Assembly (NCBI RefSeq): GCF_025147765.1 | Contig: NZ_CP102265.1 | Span: forward strand, 1,799,001 to 1,863,000 | Source of the DNA: Blautia obeum ATCC 29174 | GTDB taxonomy: Bacteria; Bacillota; Clostridia; Lachnospirales; Lachnospiraceae | Length of the DNA: 64,000 bases | Reading direction: 5' to 3' | Shown: positions 44,671-54,613 of the stretch, one piece after another | Position numbering within the stretch: the stretch's first letter is position 1 | Layout: every line of letters begins with the position of its first letter | Made by a program: the position numbers and the translations under genes | Notes under the pieces: generated by a model | What the model was told of the DNA's origin: nothing | Seen by the model: the letters and a program-made list of their open reading frames with translations, nothing else | Database searches by the model: none

Positions 44671-45102
44671 ATGGAAATATCGTTCCGATTTGAAGGATTT
44701 GAGGAAGTACAGCGTGGTGTGGAAGCCCTGTCGTCAAGTGCTGAAATCGGAGCGATCAATAAAAAAATATTTCAGAGATCCGCCGATATTACAGAACCGA
44801 AGATGAAGGCACACATGGCAAGATCTGCTGACAATTCGAAGTCAGGACGGAATGGATACAGACCGCCGGGACATGCGCGGGACAACATTCCTAAGAAGGT
44901 AACGACCAAAAAAGGCGAAGTCGGATGGGAATTGAATGGCGACGCGCAAAACTGGTTTTACATGAAGTTTGTGGAGTGGGGGACATCGAAAATGCCGCCG
45001 CGGGACTTCCTGAACAATACGAAATCGGAGTGTGAAAGTGAATATCACATGATAGCTGATCAAGAGTACCAGAAAGCATTAAACGAAAAACTGGGAGGAT
45101 AA
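44671..45102 (+). CDS. HK97 gp10-like tail completion protein
   Basis: 143 residues; MEISFRFEGFEEVQRGVEAL and the C-terminal FVEWGTSKMPPRDFL are characteristic of the HK97 gp10 family, involved in joining head and tail. Site AGGAGGAA. Confidence 0.88.
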   Translation: MEISFRFEGFEEVQRGVEALSSSAEIGAINKKIFQRSADITEPKMKAHMARSADNSKSGRNGYRPPGHARDNIPKKVTTKKGEVGWELNGDAQNWFYMKFVEWGTSKMPPRDFLNNTKSECESEYHMIADQEYQKALNEKLGG

Positions 45103-45106
45103 AACA

Positions 45107-45463
45107 GTGGATGTTATTGGATTGGCAGCGGAAGCATTGAAGCCGATTTCGGATGAAGGAACAATCGTACAGCAAGGATGGTATGACGAAAGCCTGAAAC
45201 GGCTTCATGTGACACTGTGGAAGCTACGAGACACAGAAGATGCACATTCAGATGATGAATGTGAAATTGAAGCAGCAAGCATACAAGTGAATATCTGGTC
45301 GCGGAGCGATCAGCAGACGCTTGTGAAAAGAATAAAAAGACTGATGAAGAAAAACGGATTTCTATTTCAGGAAGGAAATGATCAGACTGAAACAGATACG
45401 GGGATCTTTATCAATGCGATGCGATTTTTGATTTTGAAAGAAGCAGAGGAAACGGAGGAATAA
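45107..45463 (+). CDS. tail terminator-like protein
   Basis: 118 residues from GTG 45107 (site GGGAGG). Position between gp10-like and tail tube proteins and the pattern LHVTLWKLRDTEDAHSDDEC with IQVNIWSRSDQQTLVKRIKR point to the tail terminator group. Assignment is partly by position. Confidence 0.75.
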   Translation: MDVIGLAAEALKPISDEGTIVQQGWYDESLKRLHVTLWKLRDTEDAHSDDECEIEAASIQVNIWSRSDQQTLVKRIKRLMKKNGFLFQEGNDQTETDTGIFINAMRFLILKEAEETEE

Positions 45464-45465
45464 AC

Positions 45466-46077
45466 ATGGCAGGAGAAAAAGAAAAGATCGTGCGAAGCAG
45501 GACTGTATCGTTCAGAGATATTCATATCGCAAAAGTTACAACGAATACAGAAACAGAATACACGGCAGAAACACCGTCAAAGCTGGCACGCGCGATCACG
45601 GGAAAGATCAGCGATGAATTTGAAACTGAAAAAATTTACAGTGATGATTCGGTTGAAGATGTAAACATGTCATATAAAGGGACAAGCGTGGAACTGGAAG
45701 TGAACAGTTTGGCACCGCAGGATAAGTCGCAGGTGTTCGGGCATCTGTATGAAAAAGGCTTCCTGATTAAGACGAAGGATGACAAAGCACCGGAACTTGC
45801 GCTTGGATGGCGTGCGAAGAAGCTGAATGGCAAGTATGAATTCAAATGGCTGTACTGTGGAAGATTCGGTCAGGGATTTGAAGATAATTACGAAACAGAA
45901 GGGGAAACAAAAACAACGCAGACAGCAACATTGAAGGGCGATTTTTATGCCCGTCAGATGGATGGAAGATATGAATGCAGCGTTGATGAAAGCAATCTTC
46001 TTGCGGAACATACAGAAGCAGCGGCAGCGATCAAAGACTGGTTTTCAAAAGTTCAGGAAAAACCGGATGCAGCATAA
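45466..46077 (+). CDS. major tail tube protein
   Basis: 203 residues; VSFRDIHIAKVTTNTETEYT, then SVEDVNMSYKGTSVELEVNS and ALGWRAKKLNGKYEFKWLY are typical of the phi13-type major tail protein family. It polymerises into the tail tube around the tape measure. Confidence 0.9.
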   Translation: MAGEKEKIVRSRTVSFRDIHIAKVTTNTETEYTAETPSKLARAITGKISDEFETEKIYSDDSVEDVNMSYKGTSVELEVNSLAPQDKSQVFGHLYEKGFLIKTKDDKAPELALGWRAKKLNGKYEFKWLYCGRFGQGFEDNYETEGETKTTQTATLKGDFYARQMDGRYECSVDESNLLAEHTEAAAAIKDWFSKVQEKPDAA

Positions 46078-46094
46078 AACAGGAGGGAAAAGAA

Positions 46095-46445
46095 ATGGCA
46101 GCAGCTAAAACAAAGAAAAGATCAATTATCATCGGCAACAAAGAATATACGATGCCGCAGAAGATGTCCACGATGGCATATTTGCGCTATCTGGAAGTGC
46201 GCGACAGCATTATGGACACAGAAGCGAAACAGGCGTTGTACACAAGACAGCAGTTCATGGATATGATGGACGTTATTGTTGAAATGTACGGAAACCAGTT
46301 CACAACAGATGACATGCTGGATGCTGAAACCGGAATGACACCGGATTCGATCGTGATGGAATTTGCATTGATGGATGTATCAGTGGGTGAAAAGGTTGAT
46401 AAAAGAACGGAAGACTTCGCGAAAAATTTTACAAATGGCAAGTGA
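46095..46445 (+). CDS. tail assembly chaperone, first gene
   Basis: 116 residues; a short beta start (IIIGNKEYTMPQKMS), then a helical domain (TRQQFMDMMDVIVEMYGNQF). Its place between tail tube and tape measure is that of the gpG-type chaperone. The stop overlaps the start of the next gene (TGATG). Confidence 0.8.
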   Translation: MAAAKTKKRSIIIGNKEYTMPQKMSTMAYLRYLEVRDSIMDTEAKQALYTRQQFMDMMDVIVEMYGNQFTTDDMLDAETGMTPDSIVMEFALMDVSVGEKVDKRTEDFAKNFTNGK

Positions 46446-46960
46446 TGCCGGAACTGATCTTGTCGTGTGGACACAAAGAATATGTCTGCACGACGATTTC
46501 AGTGGAAATGTATCGCAGATATACGGAAATCATGGAACGGAATGACAGTGATTCGATCAGTGATGCTTTTGAAGCGAATACGAAGATCTTAATGACAGTA
46601 TTCGGAGCAAGACAGCGGGAGGTGGAAGAAGCCGATCCGGAAGATGTATTGTCAGCTGTGAAAGAAATCCATTTCATGATGCAGGATGTGATCACGAAGA
46701 AATTTCTGGATCTTAATCCAGAACATCCTGAAAAGATACAGAAAGAAAAATCTGCTTTCGACGAATATGACGAAGAAAATGGATATAACGATGAAGATCC
46801 GGGTGAAAACCTGTGGAAGATATGCAGGGAAAATGTGGATCGGATAGTGAAGATCTGTATCAATCTTATGAAAAACTCATATCAGCAGTGCATAGAAGCG
46901 GACATCATGAGCCTTTTAGATCATGCGGCATTCGAGATTAGGACGGTCGATGAGAAGTAA
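46445..46960 (+). CDS. tail assembly chaperone, second gene
   Basis: 171 residues from ATG 46445 (GTG 46442 possible). The N-terminus repeats the small beta motif of the previous gene (CGHKEYVCTTIS), suggesting an internal duplication. It follows by overlap, so coupling or frameshifting could link them as in lambda gpG/gpGT, but I see no clear slippery heptamer at the junction. Confidence 0.7.
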   Translation: MPELILSCGHKEYVCTTISVEMYRRYTEIMERNDSDSISDAFEANTKILMTVFGARQREVEEADPEDVLSAVKEIHFMMQDVITKKFLDLNPEHPEKIQKEKSAFDEYDEENGYNDEDPGENLWKICRENVDRIVKICINLMKNSYQQCIEADIMSLLDHAAFEIRTVDEK

Positions 46961-46977
46961 AGAAAGGAACGCGAAAC

Positions 46978-49900
46978 ATGGCTAAGACCTTAATTGAGAT
47001 TAGGGCAGAAACGTCGCAGTATCAGCAGGCGATGCGTCAGGCAGCAGCAGAGATGAAAAACCTGACAGCACAGCATTCGCTGGCTGCGGCACAAGCAAAG
47101 TTAAGCGGATCCGCGCAGGACGCCCTGCGTGCAAGAGTGACCGAACTGACATCGAAGATAGATGTTCAAAAGGGGATCGTGCAACAGAATGGACAACAGT
47201 ATGACAACTTAAAACAGAAGTTGGAACTGCAAAAAACAGCGCACGATCAGCTGAAGACAAAGGTTGAAGCGGCAAAAAAAGCATATGAAGATAGTGCGAA
47301 AGCGACAGGCGAAGACAGCGAAGAAACACAGAAGCTGAAGGCAGAATATGAAAAGTTGTCTTCGCAGCTGTCCACCAGTGAAAGCCAGATCACAAAAACA
47401 GAAACAGCGATCACGAAGCAGGAAGCGGCAGTGAATCAGTCGAAAGCTGCACTGACTGAAATGGAAGCGGAATTGAAAAATGTGAACGCAGAACTTGCGC
47501 GTGCGCCGTTTGATGAATATGCAGCAAAAGCAGAAAAGGTTGGCGGCACATTAACGAGTGTGGGGCAGAAACTTCTTCCGTTATCGACCGGTATTGCAGG
47601 GCTTGGAGTTGCGGCTGTTAAGACGACAGCGGATTTTGACAGTGAAATGTCGAAAGTATCAGCAATTTCCGGAGCAACAGGAACGGATCTTGATAAACTG
47701 CGAGGAAAAGCCCGTGAAATGGGCGCAAAAACAAAGTTCAGCGCATCAGAAGCTGCACAGGGGATGCAGTACATGGCGATGGCTGGATGGAAGACGCAGG
47801 ACATGATGGACGGCTTGGAGGGCATCATGAATCTTGCGGCAGCATCAGGAGAAGATCTTGCATCGACATCCGACATCGTAACAGATGCCCTGACCGCCTT
47901 CGGACTTTCGGCAAAAGATTCCAGTCATTTTTCTGATATTTTGGCGGCAGCATCATCGAATGCAAATACCAACGTGTCGATGATGGGTGAAACGTTTAAA
48001 TACGCAGCCCCGGTTCTCGGATCGTTAGGATACACAGCAGAAGATGCTGCGCTTGCGATCGGATTGATGGCAAATGCAGGTATCAAGTCCAGCCAGGCGG
48101 GAACAACTTTGCGAGGAGCCATCACGAACCTTGCGAAGCCAACAGATACTGTCGCGGCTGCGATGGATAAGTATGGAATATCATTGACAGATAGTTCCGG
48201 TAAGATGCTTTCGCTGCGTGAACTGATGGAACAGCTGCGGCAGAAGCTGGGTGGACTGTCAGAAGCGGAACAGGCACAGGCAGCAGCGGCATTATTCGGA
48301 AAGGAAGCAATGTCCGGAATGCTGGCGATCATAAACGGATCAGATAAAGATTTTGAGAAGCTGGCAGGAGCGATCGACAACTGCGATGGATCATCTGAAA
48401 AGATGGCAAACACAATGAATGACAATCTTCAGGGACAGATCACGATCCTGATGTCACAGCTTCAGGAACTTGCTATCAGCTTCGGGGAAATTCTGATGCC
48501 AAAAATCCGTGATATTGTGACACATATTCAGAACTTTGTGGACAAACTGAATGCAATGGACGAAGGACAAAAAGAAACAATTCTTCGCATCGGAATGTTT
48601 GTGGCAGCACTTGCACCGATGCTGATGGGATTGGGGAAAGTGATCACGTTCAGCGCAAATGTATCACGCGCACTTGGAACGCTGTCAGCCGGACTTGTAA
48701 AAGCAGGCGGATTTTCAGGAGTATTCACGAAAGCACTGGGATTGATTACATCACCAGCGGCGATTGTAGTGGGAGTGATTGCAGCAATTACAGCAGTCAT
48801 TATTCATTTATGGAATACGAATGAGGATTTCAGAAATACGATCACGGCGATCTGGCAGAAAATCAAAGATGCATTCACAACATTTGCAGCAGGAATCAGT
48901 GAAAGACTGTCAGCGTTAGGAATTACATTCAGCGACGTGACGTCAGCAATAAAAACAATCTGGGACGGATTCTGTAATTTGCTTGCACCAGTGTTGGAAG
49001 CTGCCTTCAGTACGATTGCAATCGCATTACAAACAGCTTTCAATGTCATTCTTGGAATATGGGATGTATTTTCTGCTGTATTCAGTGGCGACTGGTCTGG
49101 TGCGTGGGAAGCTATAAAAGGAATTTTTTCAAGCATCTGGGATGGTCTGAAAGAATATTTTTCAACAATAATCGGAGCAGTCAAAGGTGTAGCGGATGTT
49201 TTTCTTGGATGGTTTGGAACTAACTGGGAAACTGTCTGGAATGGAGTGAAAACCTTTTTTGAAGGAATCTGGAACGGAATTTCTTCGTTTTTTGAAGGAA
49301 TCTGGAATGGGATTTCAACATTCTGCACAACGGTGTGGAATGGAATTGTTACAAACGTGACGGCGTTCTGCACGACCGTACACGATACGATCAGCACAAT
49401 CTTTAATGCTGTGAAAGATGTCGTGTCTAATGTGTGGGAAACAATAAAGAATGTGGTTCAGGTTGCGATCATGTTCATAGTGGAAGTTGTCAAAGCAGCA
49501 TTTGAATTGATAACCGTACCGTTCCGGTTTATCTGGGAAAATTGTCGAGATACGATCATAAGCGTATGGGAAACAATCAAAAGCGCGGTACAGACAGCAA
49601 TCAATTTTGTGAAAGATAATATCATCACGCCAGTGATGAATGCGATCAGCGCAACGATCACGACGGTATGGAATGCGATTCAGACGACATTCACGACAGT
49701 GATAAATGCAATAAAGTCTGCGGTACAGACGGCATGGAATTTCATGAAGGATAATGTGGTCACACCAGTGATGAATGCGATCAGCACAACGATCTCGACG
49801 GTGTGGAACACCATTAAAACAACATTCACGACAGTGATAAATGCAATAAAGTCCGCGGTACAGACGGCATGGAATTTCATGAAAAACAGCGTGATCACGC

Positions 49901-50664
49901 CAGTAATGAACGGAATAAAAACAGTCATCACAACAGTGTGGAATGCGATCAAAACGGCGGTGCAGACTGTCGTAAATGCGATCAAAACGACGGTGCAGAC
50001 TGTATTCAACGCAGTAAAGACAACAGTGACAACAATCTGGAATGCGATCAAAACAGGAACATCGACGGCATGGAATGCAGTGAAGACTGCGGTGACAACA
50101 CCGATCAATGCCGCAAAGTCAGCAGTGACATCTGCGATTAACGGGATTAAGTCAACGATAAGTTCTGTATGGAATAGCGTGAAATCAGCAACGTCTTCGA
50201 CATGGAATGCAATCAAGAGAGCGATCACAACACCGATCAATGCTGCAAAAACTGCGGTAGGAAATGCGATCAGTGCGATCCGATCAAAATTCAACTTCAG
50301 CTGGTCATTACCGCATTTGAGACTGCCTCATCCGTCTATCAGCGGATCATTCAGCTTGAATCCGCCATCAGTTCCACATTTCAGCATTAGCTGGTATAAG
50401 AACGGCGGTATTATGACGAAACCGACCGCATTCGGGGCGGCAGGCGACACATTGCTGGCAGGAGGAGAAGCGGGAGCAGAAGCAATCCTTCCATTGAAAC
50501 AGTTCTATGACAGGCTGGGCGACATGCTGGATAAAAAGTTGGATGCAATTATGACAGGAACAACGGTATATGTCTATGTAACAATGGACGGCGAAGTCGT
50601 GGCAACGAAAGTATATTCAAAAGTGGAAGAAAAATTCACAGATGAAATAAAACGGAGGAGGTAA
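46978..50664 (+). CDS. tail tape measure protein
   Basis: 1228 residues; ATG 46978 after GAAAGG. An N-terminal coiled coil (about 1-180), the TMP core (about 200-560, with AREMGAKTKFSASEAAQGMQ), a hydrophobic segment near 590-620 and helical Trp-Asn-rich repeats from about 690 to 1130. The C-terminus GAAGDTLLAGGEAGAEAILP is a common TMP ending. It sets tail length, predicting a long siphovirus tail, and may enter the host membrane on injection. Confidence 0.95.
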   Translation: MAKTLIEIRAETSQYQQAMRQAAAEMKNLTAQHSLAAAQAKLSGSAQDALRARVTELTSKIDVQKGIVQQNGQQYDNLKQKLELQKTAHDQLKTKVEAAKKAYEDSAKATGEDSEETQKLKAEYEKLSSQLSTSESQITKTETAITKQEAAVNQSKAALTEMEAELKNVNAELARAPFDEYAAKAEKVGGTLTSVGQKLLPLSTGIAGLGVAAVKTTADFDSEMSKVSAISGATGTDLDKLRGKAREMGAKTKFSASEAAQGMQYMAMAGWKTQDMMDGLEGIMNLAAASGEDLASTSDIVTDALTAFGLSAKDSSHFSDILAAASSNANTNVSMMGETFKYAAPVLGSLGYTAEDAALAIGLMANAGIKSSQAGTTLRGAITNLAKPTDTVAAAMDKYGISLTDSSGKMLSLRELMEQLRQKLGGLSEAEQAQAAAALFGKEAMSGMLAIINGSDKDFEKLAGAIDNCDGSSEKMANTMNDNLQGQITILMSQLQELAISFGEILMPKIRDIVTHIQNFVDKLNAMDEGQKETILRIGMFVAALAPMLMGLGKVITFSANVSRALGTLSAGLVKAGGFSGVFTKALGLITSPAAIVVGVIAAITAVIIHLWNTNEDFRNTITAIWQKIKDAFTTFAAGISERLSALGITFSDVTSAIKTIWDGFCNLLAPVLEAAFSTIAIALQTAFNVILGIWDVFSAVFSGDWSGAWEAIKGIFSSIWDGLKEYFSTIIGAVKGVADVFLGWFGTNWETVWNGVKTFFEGIWNGISSFFEGIWNGISTFCTTVWNGIVTNVTAFCTTVHDTISTIFNAVKDVVSNVWETIKNVVQVAIMFIVEVVKAAFELITVPFRFIWENCRDTIISVWETIKSAVQTAINFVKDNIITPVMNAISATITTVWNAIQTTFTTVINAIKSAVQTAWNFMKDNVVTPVMNAISTTISTVWNTIKTTFTTVINAIKSAVQTAWNFMKNSVITPVMNGIKTVITTVWNAIKTAVQTVVNAIKTTVQTVFNAVKTTVTTIWNAIKTGTSTAWNAVKTAVTTPINAAKSAVTSAINGIKSTISSVWNSVKSATSSTWNAIKRAITTPINAAKTAVGNAISAIRSKFNFSWSLPHLRLPHPSISGSFSLNPPSVPHFSISWYKNGGIMTKPTAFGAAGDTLLAGGEAGAEAILPLKQFYDRLGDMLDKKLDAIMTGTTVYVYVTMDGEVVATKVYSKVEEKFTDEIKRRR
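49560..50250 (+). repeat. degenerate repeats coding the tape measure C-terminus
   Basis: Units encode VWNAIKT-type helices (W-N-x-[IV]-K) about every 11 residues; a longer 150-bp unit (INAIKSAVQTAWNFMK, then TPVMNAI) occurs three times in near-identical form. Periodic tape measure repeats span the tail length; recent DNA duplication probably changed it here. Confidence 0.75.
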
Positions 50665-50667
50665 AGC

Positions 50668-51366
50668 ATGATCATAAACGGGATTGACGTCAGAAGATAC
50701 GGGGCGACATTACTGACGGCAGAAACAAAGCCCCCGAAGATGACGGCAAACTATGAAATGATGTCAAAAGCACTTCTTCCGACAGAGTACGACACAGATA
50801 TTCCACTGGGTTCTATGACAATGACCATATACTTCAGGGGAAAGAACAGGGCGACACTGGAAAGAACAATGTCATCTTTTATGCAGAATTTCAGGTCATC
50901 CTGCATTATGGAAGAAATCAGAGGATTCAAAGGAAAATACAAAGGTTTTCTGGCTGGCGATGATTACGAAAAAACGCTTGAAAAGGAAAAAAGAATTCTG
51001 ACATTAGAATTTGATGGATTCTTTTTTGACGATGAAGCAGAAGGGATATTTGATCAGGAACTGGAAGGAAAGCTGTACGCAGAAGGAAGCCGGGATACAC
51101 CTTGCATTATTGAAGTGACAGCAAAAGCGGATCTGACAAACTATAAGATAACACTAAACGGGGAACCGTACACTATTGAAAGCCTGATGGATGGCGAAAC
51201 GATTGTGATTAACGGGAAGACCGGAAAAATAACAAAGGAAGGGGATAACGCTTTCGGATCCGTGGATCTGTGGGCGTTCCCTAAACTGAAAACGGGAAGA
51301 AATGACCTTGCGTTTTCAACGAATGGCGCAAGGGTAACAGTTAGGTATTCCCCGATGTGGTTATAA
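50668..51366 (+). CDS. distal tail protein (Dit-like)
   Basis: 232 residues; MIINGIDVRRYGATLLTAET and IPLGSMTMTIYFRGKNRATLE are typical of siphovirus Dit proteins, the hexameric hub at the tail tip. Starts 3 bp after the tape measure stop. Confidence 0.88.
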   Translation: MIINGIDVRRYGATLLTAETKPPKMTANYEMMSKALLPTEYDTDIPLGSMTMTIYFRGKNRATLERTMSSFMQNFRSSCIMEEIRGFKGKYKGFLAGDDYEKTLEKEKRILTLEFDGFFFDDEAEGIFDQELEGKLYAEGSRDTPCIIEVTAKADLTNYKITLNGEPYTIESLMDGETIVINGKTGKITKEGDNAFGSVDLWAFPKLKTGRNDLAFSTNGARVTVRYSPMWL

Positions 51367-51380
51367 AGGGGGGATGATAT

Positions 51381-53087
51381 ATGCTTCAGATATATGATGA
51401 TCAGCACAGGAGAATTGCAGGAATAGATGATCCGGATGATCTAAAAATTGAAAAAACATTATCATCCGGAGATAAGCAGATTTCATTCAGTTATCCGAAA
51501 ACAGGATCAGAAATTGAAAATTTGCGGGCTGAATATTATATCAGGACAAAAGATGATGAATATGTTCTGAAGGAAATAAACACAGGAGAAAATAAAAACA
51601 GTTATGTAGCACAGCTGAATATAGAAGAACTGGAATCACAGGAATTTCTGTACGGATTTGAGAGTGTAACACAGACGGCGCGCGCCTGCTTGGAATTCGC
51701 TTTTGATGGAACGGGTTGGACGGTTGGAATTTGTACAGTAACAAAGCGAAGAACAGTCAGCATTGATGAAACGTGCAATGCTTGGGATGTACTTCAGGAG
51801 GTTATGGACACATACAGATGCGAATGCAAGATCGACAACATCCAGAAGAGAATAGACCTATATGAAGCGATCGGAATGGATCGCGGAGCGTATTTCATAG
51901 AAGGATTAAACCTGCGGAAATTGACACTGAAATCAGATACATATGATTTCTATACAAGGATTTATCCAGTGGGAAAAGATGGGATCACACCGGAAATTAT
52001 GCTGGGGGTTCCGTATATTGACAATCATCAGTATTCAGATAAAGTGATTCCGCGCTATTGGAAAGATGAACGATACACCATCACTGAAAATCTGATCGAA
52101 GATGCGACTGCGAAGCTGGACACAGCATCGAAGCCGTATACAGCATATACTGCTGACGTTGCGGATCTAGCATCACAGAAAAAGGAATACAGCATTCTGG
52201 AATATGACATCGGTGATACAGTGCATCTGATTTCAAAAACGGAAGCTACAAAAGAAAAACAGCGGATCGTGAAGATGACGGAATATCCGCAACATCCGGA
52301 TAAAAACACCTGTGAACTTTCTAATGCGACAAAGAGTTTTGCACAGCTTCAGGAAGAAACAGAAGAAAAAATGAAGTCCGATGCAGTGGATCAGGCACAG
52401 GCAAGGACAAGGAAAACGCTGAATGAAGGATACTGGACAATCGAACAGGCACAGGCTGCAATTAAATCTTCAGAAAGCGGAATCATGACATCAGTTCAAC
52501 AGGTTAGAACAGAACAAAGGGATCTGACCTATGCAGCAGAACAGGAAGCGAAAGACTATGCTTCACAGCTGAATGAAAAGACCATTGAAAGAATGACAAA
52601 TGAATATTCAACAGCGCTGAATCAGACTGCAAATTCATTTGATATGTCTATTAAGTCGGTCGAAGAAACTGTGACATCGCAGGGCGACGAACTGGAAGAA
52701 TTCAGAAAAGAGAATGAAACATATTTCCATTACACGGATGATGGAATGGAAATCGGAAAAAAGCAGGATGGCGGGGTGTTGCCGTTTTCAACATTGCTAT
52801 CTAACAAAAGACTGGAATTCAGACAGGAAGGCGTTCCGGTGGCATATGTGCAGTACAACAAGCTGCACATTGAAAATGTCGAAGCGGTGCGAAGATGGTC
52901 AGTCGGAGCAGCAGACGACGGAGGATACTTTGATTTCATATCTACACAGTACGGGATGGGCGTGAAATGGAGAGAAGCGGAGCAGGTGGAAGAAACGGCA
53001 ACACAGAGCGTCAAAAGGCAAAAACAGAAACAGGAATACAAACAGCTGATCGACGATGATGGAATATTCGAGGTAGTAAAAGTATGA
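51381..53087 (+). CDS. tail-associated (Tal/tail spike N-terminal) protein
   Basis: 568 residues. Residues 1-330 match the prophage endopeptidase/tail-spike N-terminal region (TVSIDETCNAWDVLQEVMDT, then YTRIYPVGKDGITP). The C-terminal part is helical and coiled-coil-like, then a beta region with FHYTDDGMEIGKKQDG, a common carrier-domain motif. It forms the tail-tip plug or fibre base. Overlaps the next gene by 4 bp. Confidence 0.85.
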   Translation: MLQIYDDQHRRIAGIDDPDDLKIEKTLSSGDKQISFSYPKTGSEIENLRAEYYIRTKDDEYVLKEINTGENKNSYVAQLNIEELESQEFLYGFESVTQTARACLEFAFDGTGWTVGICTVTKRRTVSIDETCNAWDVLQEVMDTYRCECKIDNIQKRIDLYEAIGMDRGAYFIEGLNLRKLTLKSDTYDFYTRIYPVGKDGITPEIMLGVPYIDNHQYSDKVIPRYWKDERYTITENLIEDATAKLDTASKPYTAYTADVADLASQKKEYSILEYDIGDTVHLISKTEATKEKQRIVKMTEYPQHPDKNTCELSNATKSFAQLQEETEEKMKSDAVDQAQARTRKTLNEGYWTIEQAQAAIKSSESGIMTSVQQVRTEQRDLTYAAEQEAKDYASQLNEKTIERMTNEYSTALNQTANSFDMSIKSVEETVTSQGDELEEFRKENETYFHYTDDGMEIGKKQDGGVLPFSTLLSNKRLEFRQEGVPVAYVQYNKLHIENVEAVRRWSVGAADDGGYFDFISTQYGMGVKWREAEQVEETATQSVKRQKQKQEYKQLIDDDGIFEVVKV

Positions 53088-54598
53088 GTACGACAAGAAG
53101 AGAAGTACCAGTCACAAGTATATATGCAAAGGCTGTCTTCACTGGGAACGTCAGCGGAGATGTGACAACAATCACATCCGTAACGTTCACGCAAAATGAA
53201 GACGACTGGCTGCTGGGCGTAAAAAAAGAAGATATGCCATCAGTCATGATCATTGATGGAAAACAATACAGATGGACAGTGCATTCCTACTTTACATTAA
53301 ATACCATCGTAGCACAAGGAACATGGGTAAAAAAAGCAACACTGAACATTGGAACAAAGCTGACGATCAGAAAACCATTCTTCAAAATTGTATACGGTCA
53401 GAATCCGACACAAGAAGGAACAGAAATGACCTTTTCATTTTACGATCTGGGATCATTTGTGCCATACGGATTTGATCCGGGGGCTTCGGAATTTGAAATT
53501 GATGGAAAGACGGCAGTTCCTATCAATATAGAAAATGCAGATGAAGATTCACTGTTTTCTGTGAAACTGTCATCTGATGCAACGTACAGATTCAAGTGGG
53601 CGATTGGATCAAAGTCGTATACGCTGGACAAAAAAACGTCCGGAGCGACAAGGATCAATACAAGCTATACTATACCGAAAAGCTGGAATGAAGAGATAAA
53701 AAACAGTACAGCGGGTTCCTGTACACTTTCAGTTCAGGTACTGTTTGGATCGCAGGTATATCAATCAAGGGATACTGCGGTGAGGGCGACAGTCCCGGAT
53801 GATTGTGTCCCGGTGATCAATTCCATATCCATCGCGGATACAAAAGGGCGCGTCCCTGCGGCGTGGGGGATGTTCGTGGAACATAACAGCAATATAGCCA
53901 TTACAGCAGCGAATATCACAAAGTCATACGGTGCGGATATTGTATCAGTCAATATGGAACTGAATGACAGGACATATTATGGAACGCCTCCTGCATTGCC
54001 ACAGTCATATATGTTGGAAGACTATGGGATCATGGACGTGACAGTGAAGATCCGTGATACAAGAGGACGGACGGCAGAAAAAACTGCAAAAGTGACAGTC
54101 GTGGAATATAATCCGCCGACGATTCAGGTGGATTCTATGAGGTGCGGACAGGATGGAACACTGGAAAATGAAGGCGTATATTTTTTAGCGACGACAGACA
54201 GCACATATTCAACCTGCAACGGAAAGAATAAAGCAACACTTCAGATGCAGTATAAACTTTCAAGTCAGGGCGCATATACGTCAGCAGTAAAAGAACTTCC
54301 GATCGGGGAAGCGACAACTGTTTGCGGCGGGGATCTGAATACAGAATTTTCATATGATGTTCGTTATGTGCTGAAAGATACATTCAATACAGTGACCGTC
54401 ATTGACTTCGTATCAACAGCGGTATATGCAATGCATTTTTTGCATGGTGGGCGCGGTGTGGCTTTTGGATCGAAGGCAACCGTGGAAAACGCAGTGGATT
54501 TTACTTTTGATGCGATATTCAGGCATGGGGTGAAATTCATAAAATCAGATGGATCCGAAGTGACAATGCAGCAGATCCTGAACAAACTCGGATTATAG
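53084..54598 (+). CDS. DUF859-like minor structural protein
   Basis: 504 residues, beta-rich with repeated Ig-like sandwiches (about 110-220 and 225-330). The C-terminal FLHGGRGVAFGSKATVENAV is the DUF859 family hallmark. Probably part of the baseplate or tail fibre. Start ATG 53084 overlaps the Tal stop. Confidence 0.82.
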   Translation: MSTTRREVPVTSIYAKAVFTGNVSGDVTTITSVTFTQNEDDWLLGVKKEDMPSVMIIDGKQYRWTVHSYFTLNTIVAQGTWVKKATLNIGTKLTIRKPFFKIVYGQNPTQEGTEMTFSFYDLGSFVPYGFDPGASEFEIDGKTAVPINIENADEDSLFSVKLSSDATYRFKWAIGSKSYTLDKKTSGATRINTSYTIPKSWNEEIKNSTAGSCTLSVQVLFGSQVYQSRDTAVRATVPDDCVPVINSISIADTKGRVPAAWGMFVEHNSNIAITAANITKSYGADIVSVNMELNDRTYYGTPPALPQSYMLEDYGIMDVTVKIRDTRGRTAEKTAKVTVVEYNPPTIQVDSMRCGQDGTLENEGVYFLATTDSTYSTCNGKNKATLQMQYKLSSQGAYTSAVKELPIGEATTVCGGDLNTEFSYDVRYVLKDTFNTVTVIDFVSTAVYAMHFLHGGRGVAFGSKATVENAVDFTFDAIFRHGVKFIKSDGSEVTMQQILNKLGL

Positions 54599-54613
54599 AA
54601 AGGAGGGAAGACA

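Noticed and set aside
46430..46450. lambda-type frameshift between the tail chaperone genes
   Set aside because: The genes overlap as TGATG and the second has its own start; no slippery heptamer was seen at the junction.
49680..50294. 204-residue minus-strand open frame within the tape measure gene
   Set aside because: It is the reverse complement of a repetitive coding region and gives a hydrophobic, repetitive product with no ribosome site.
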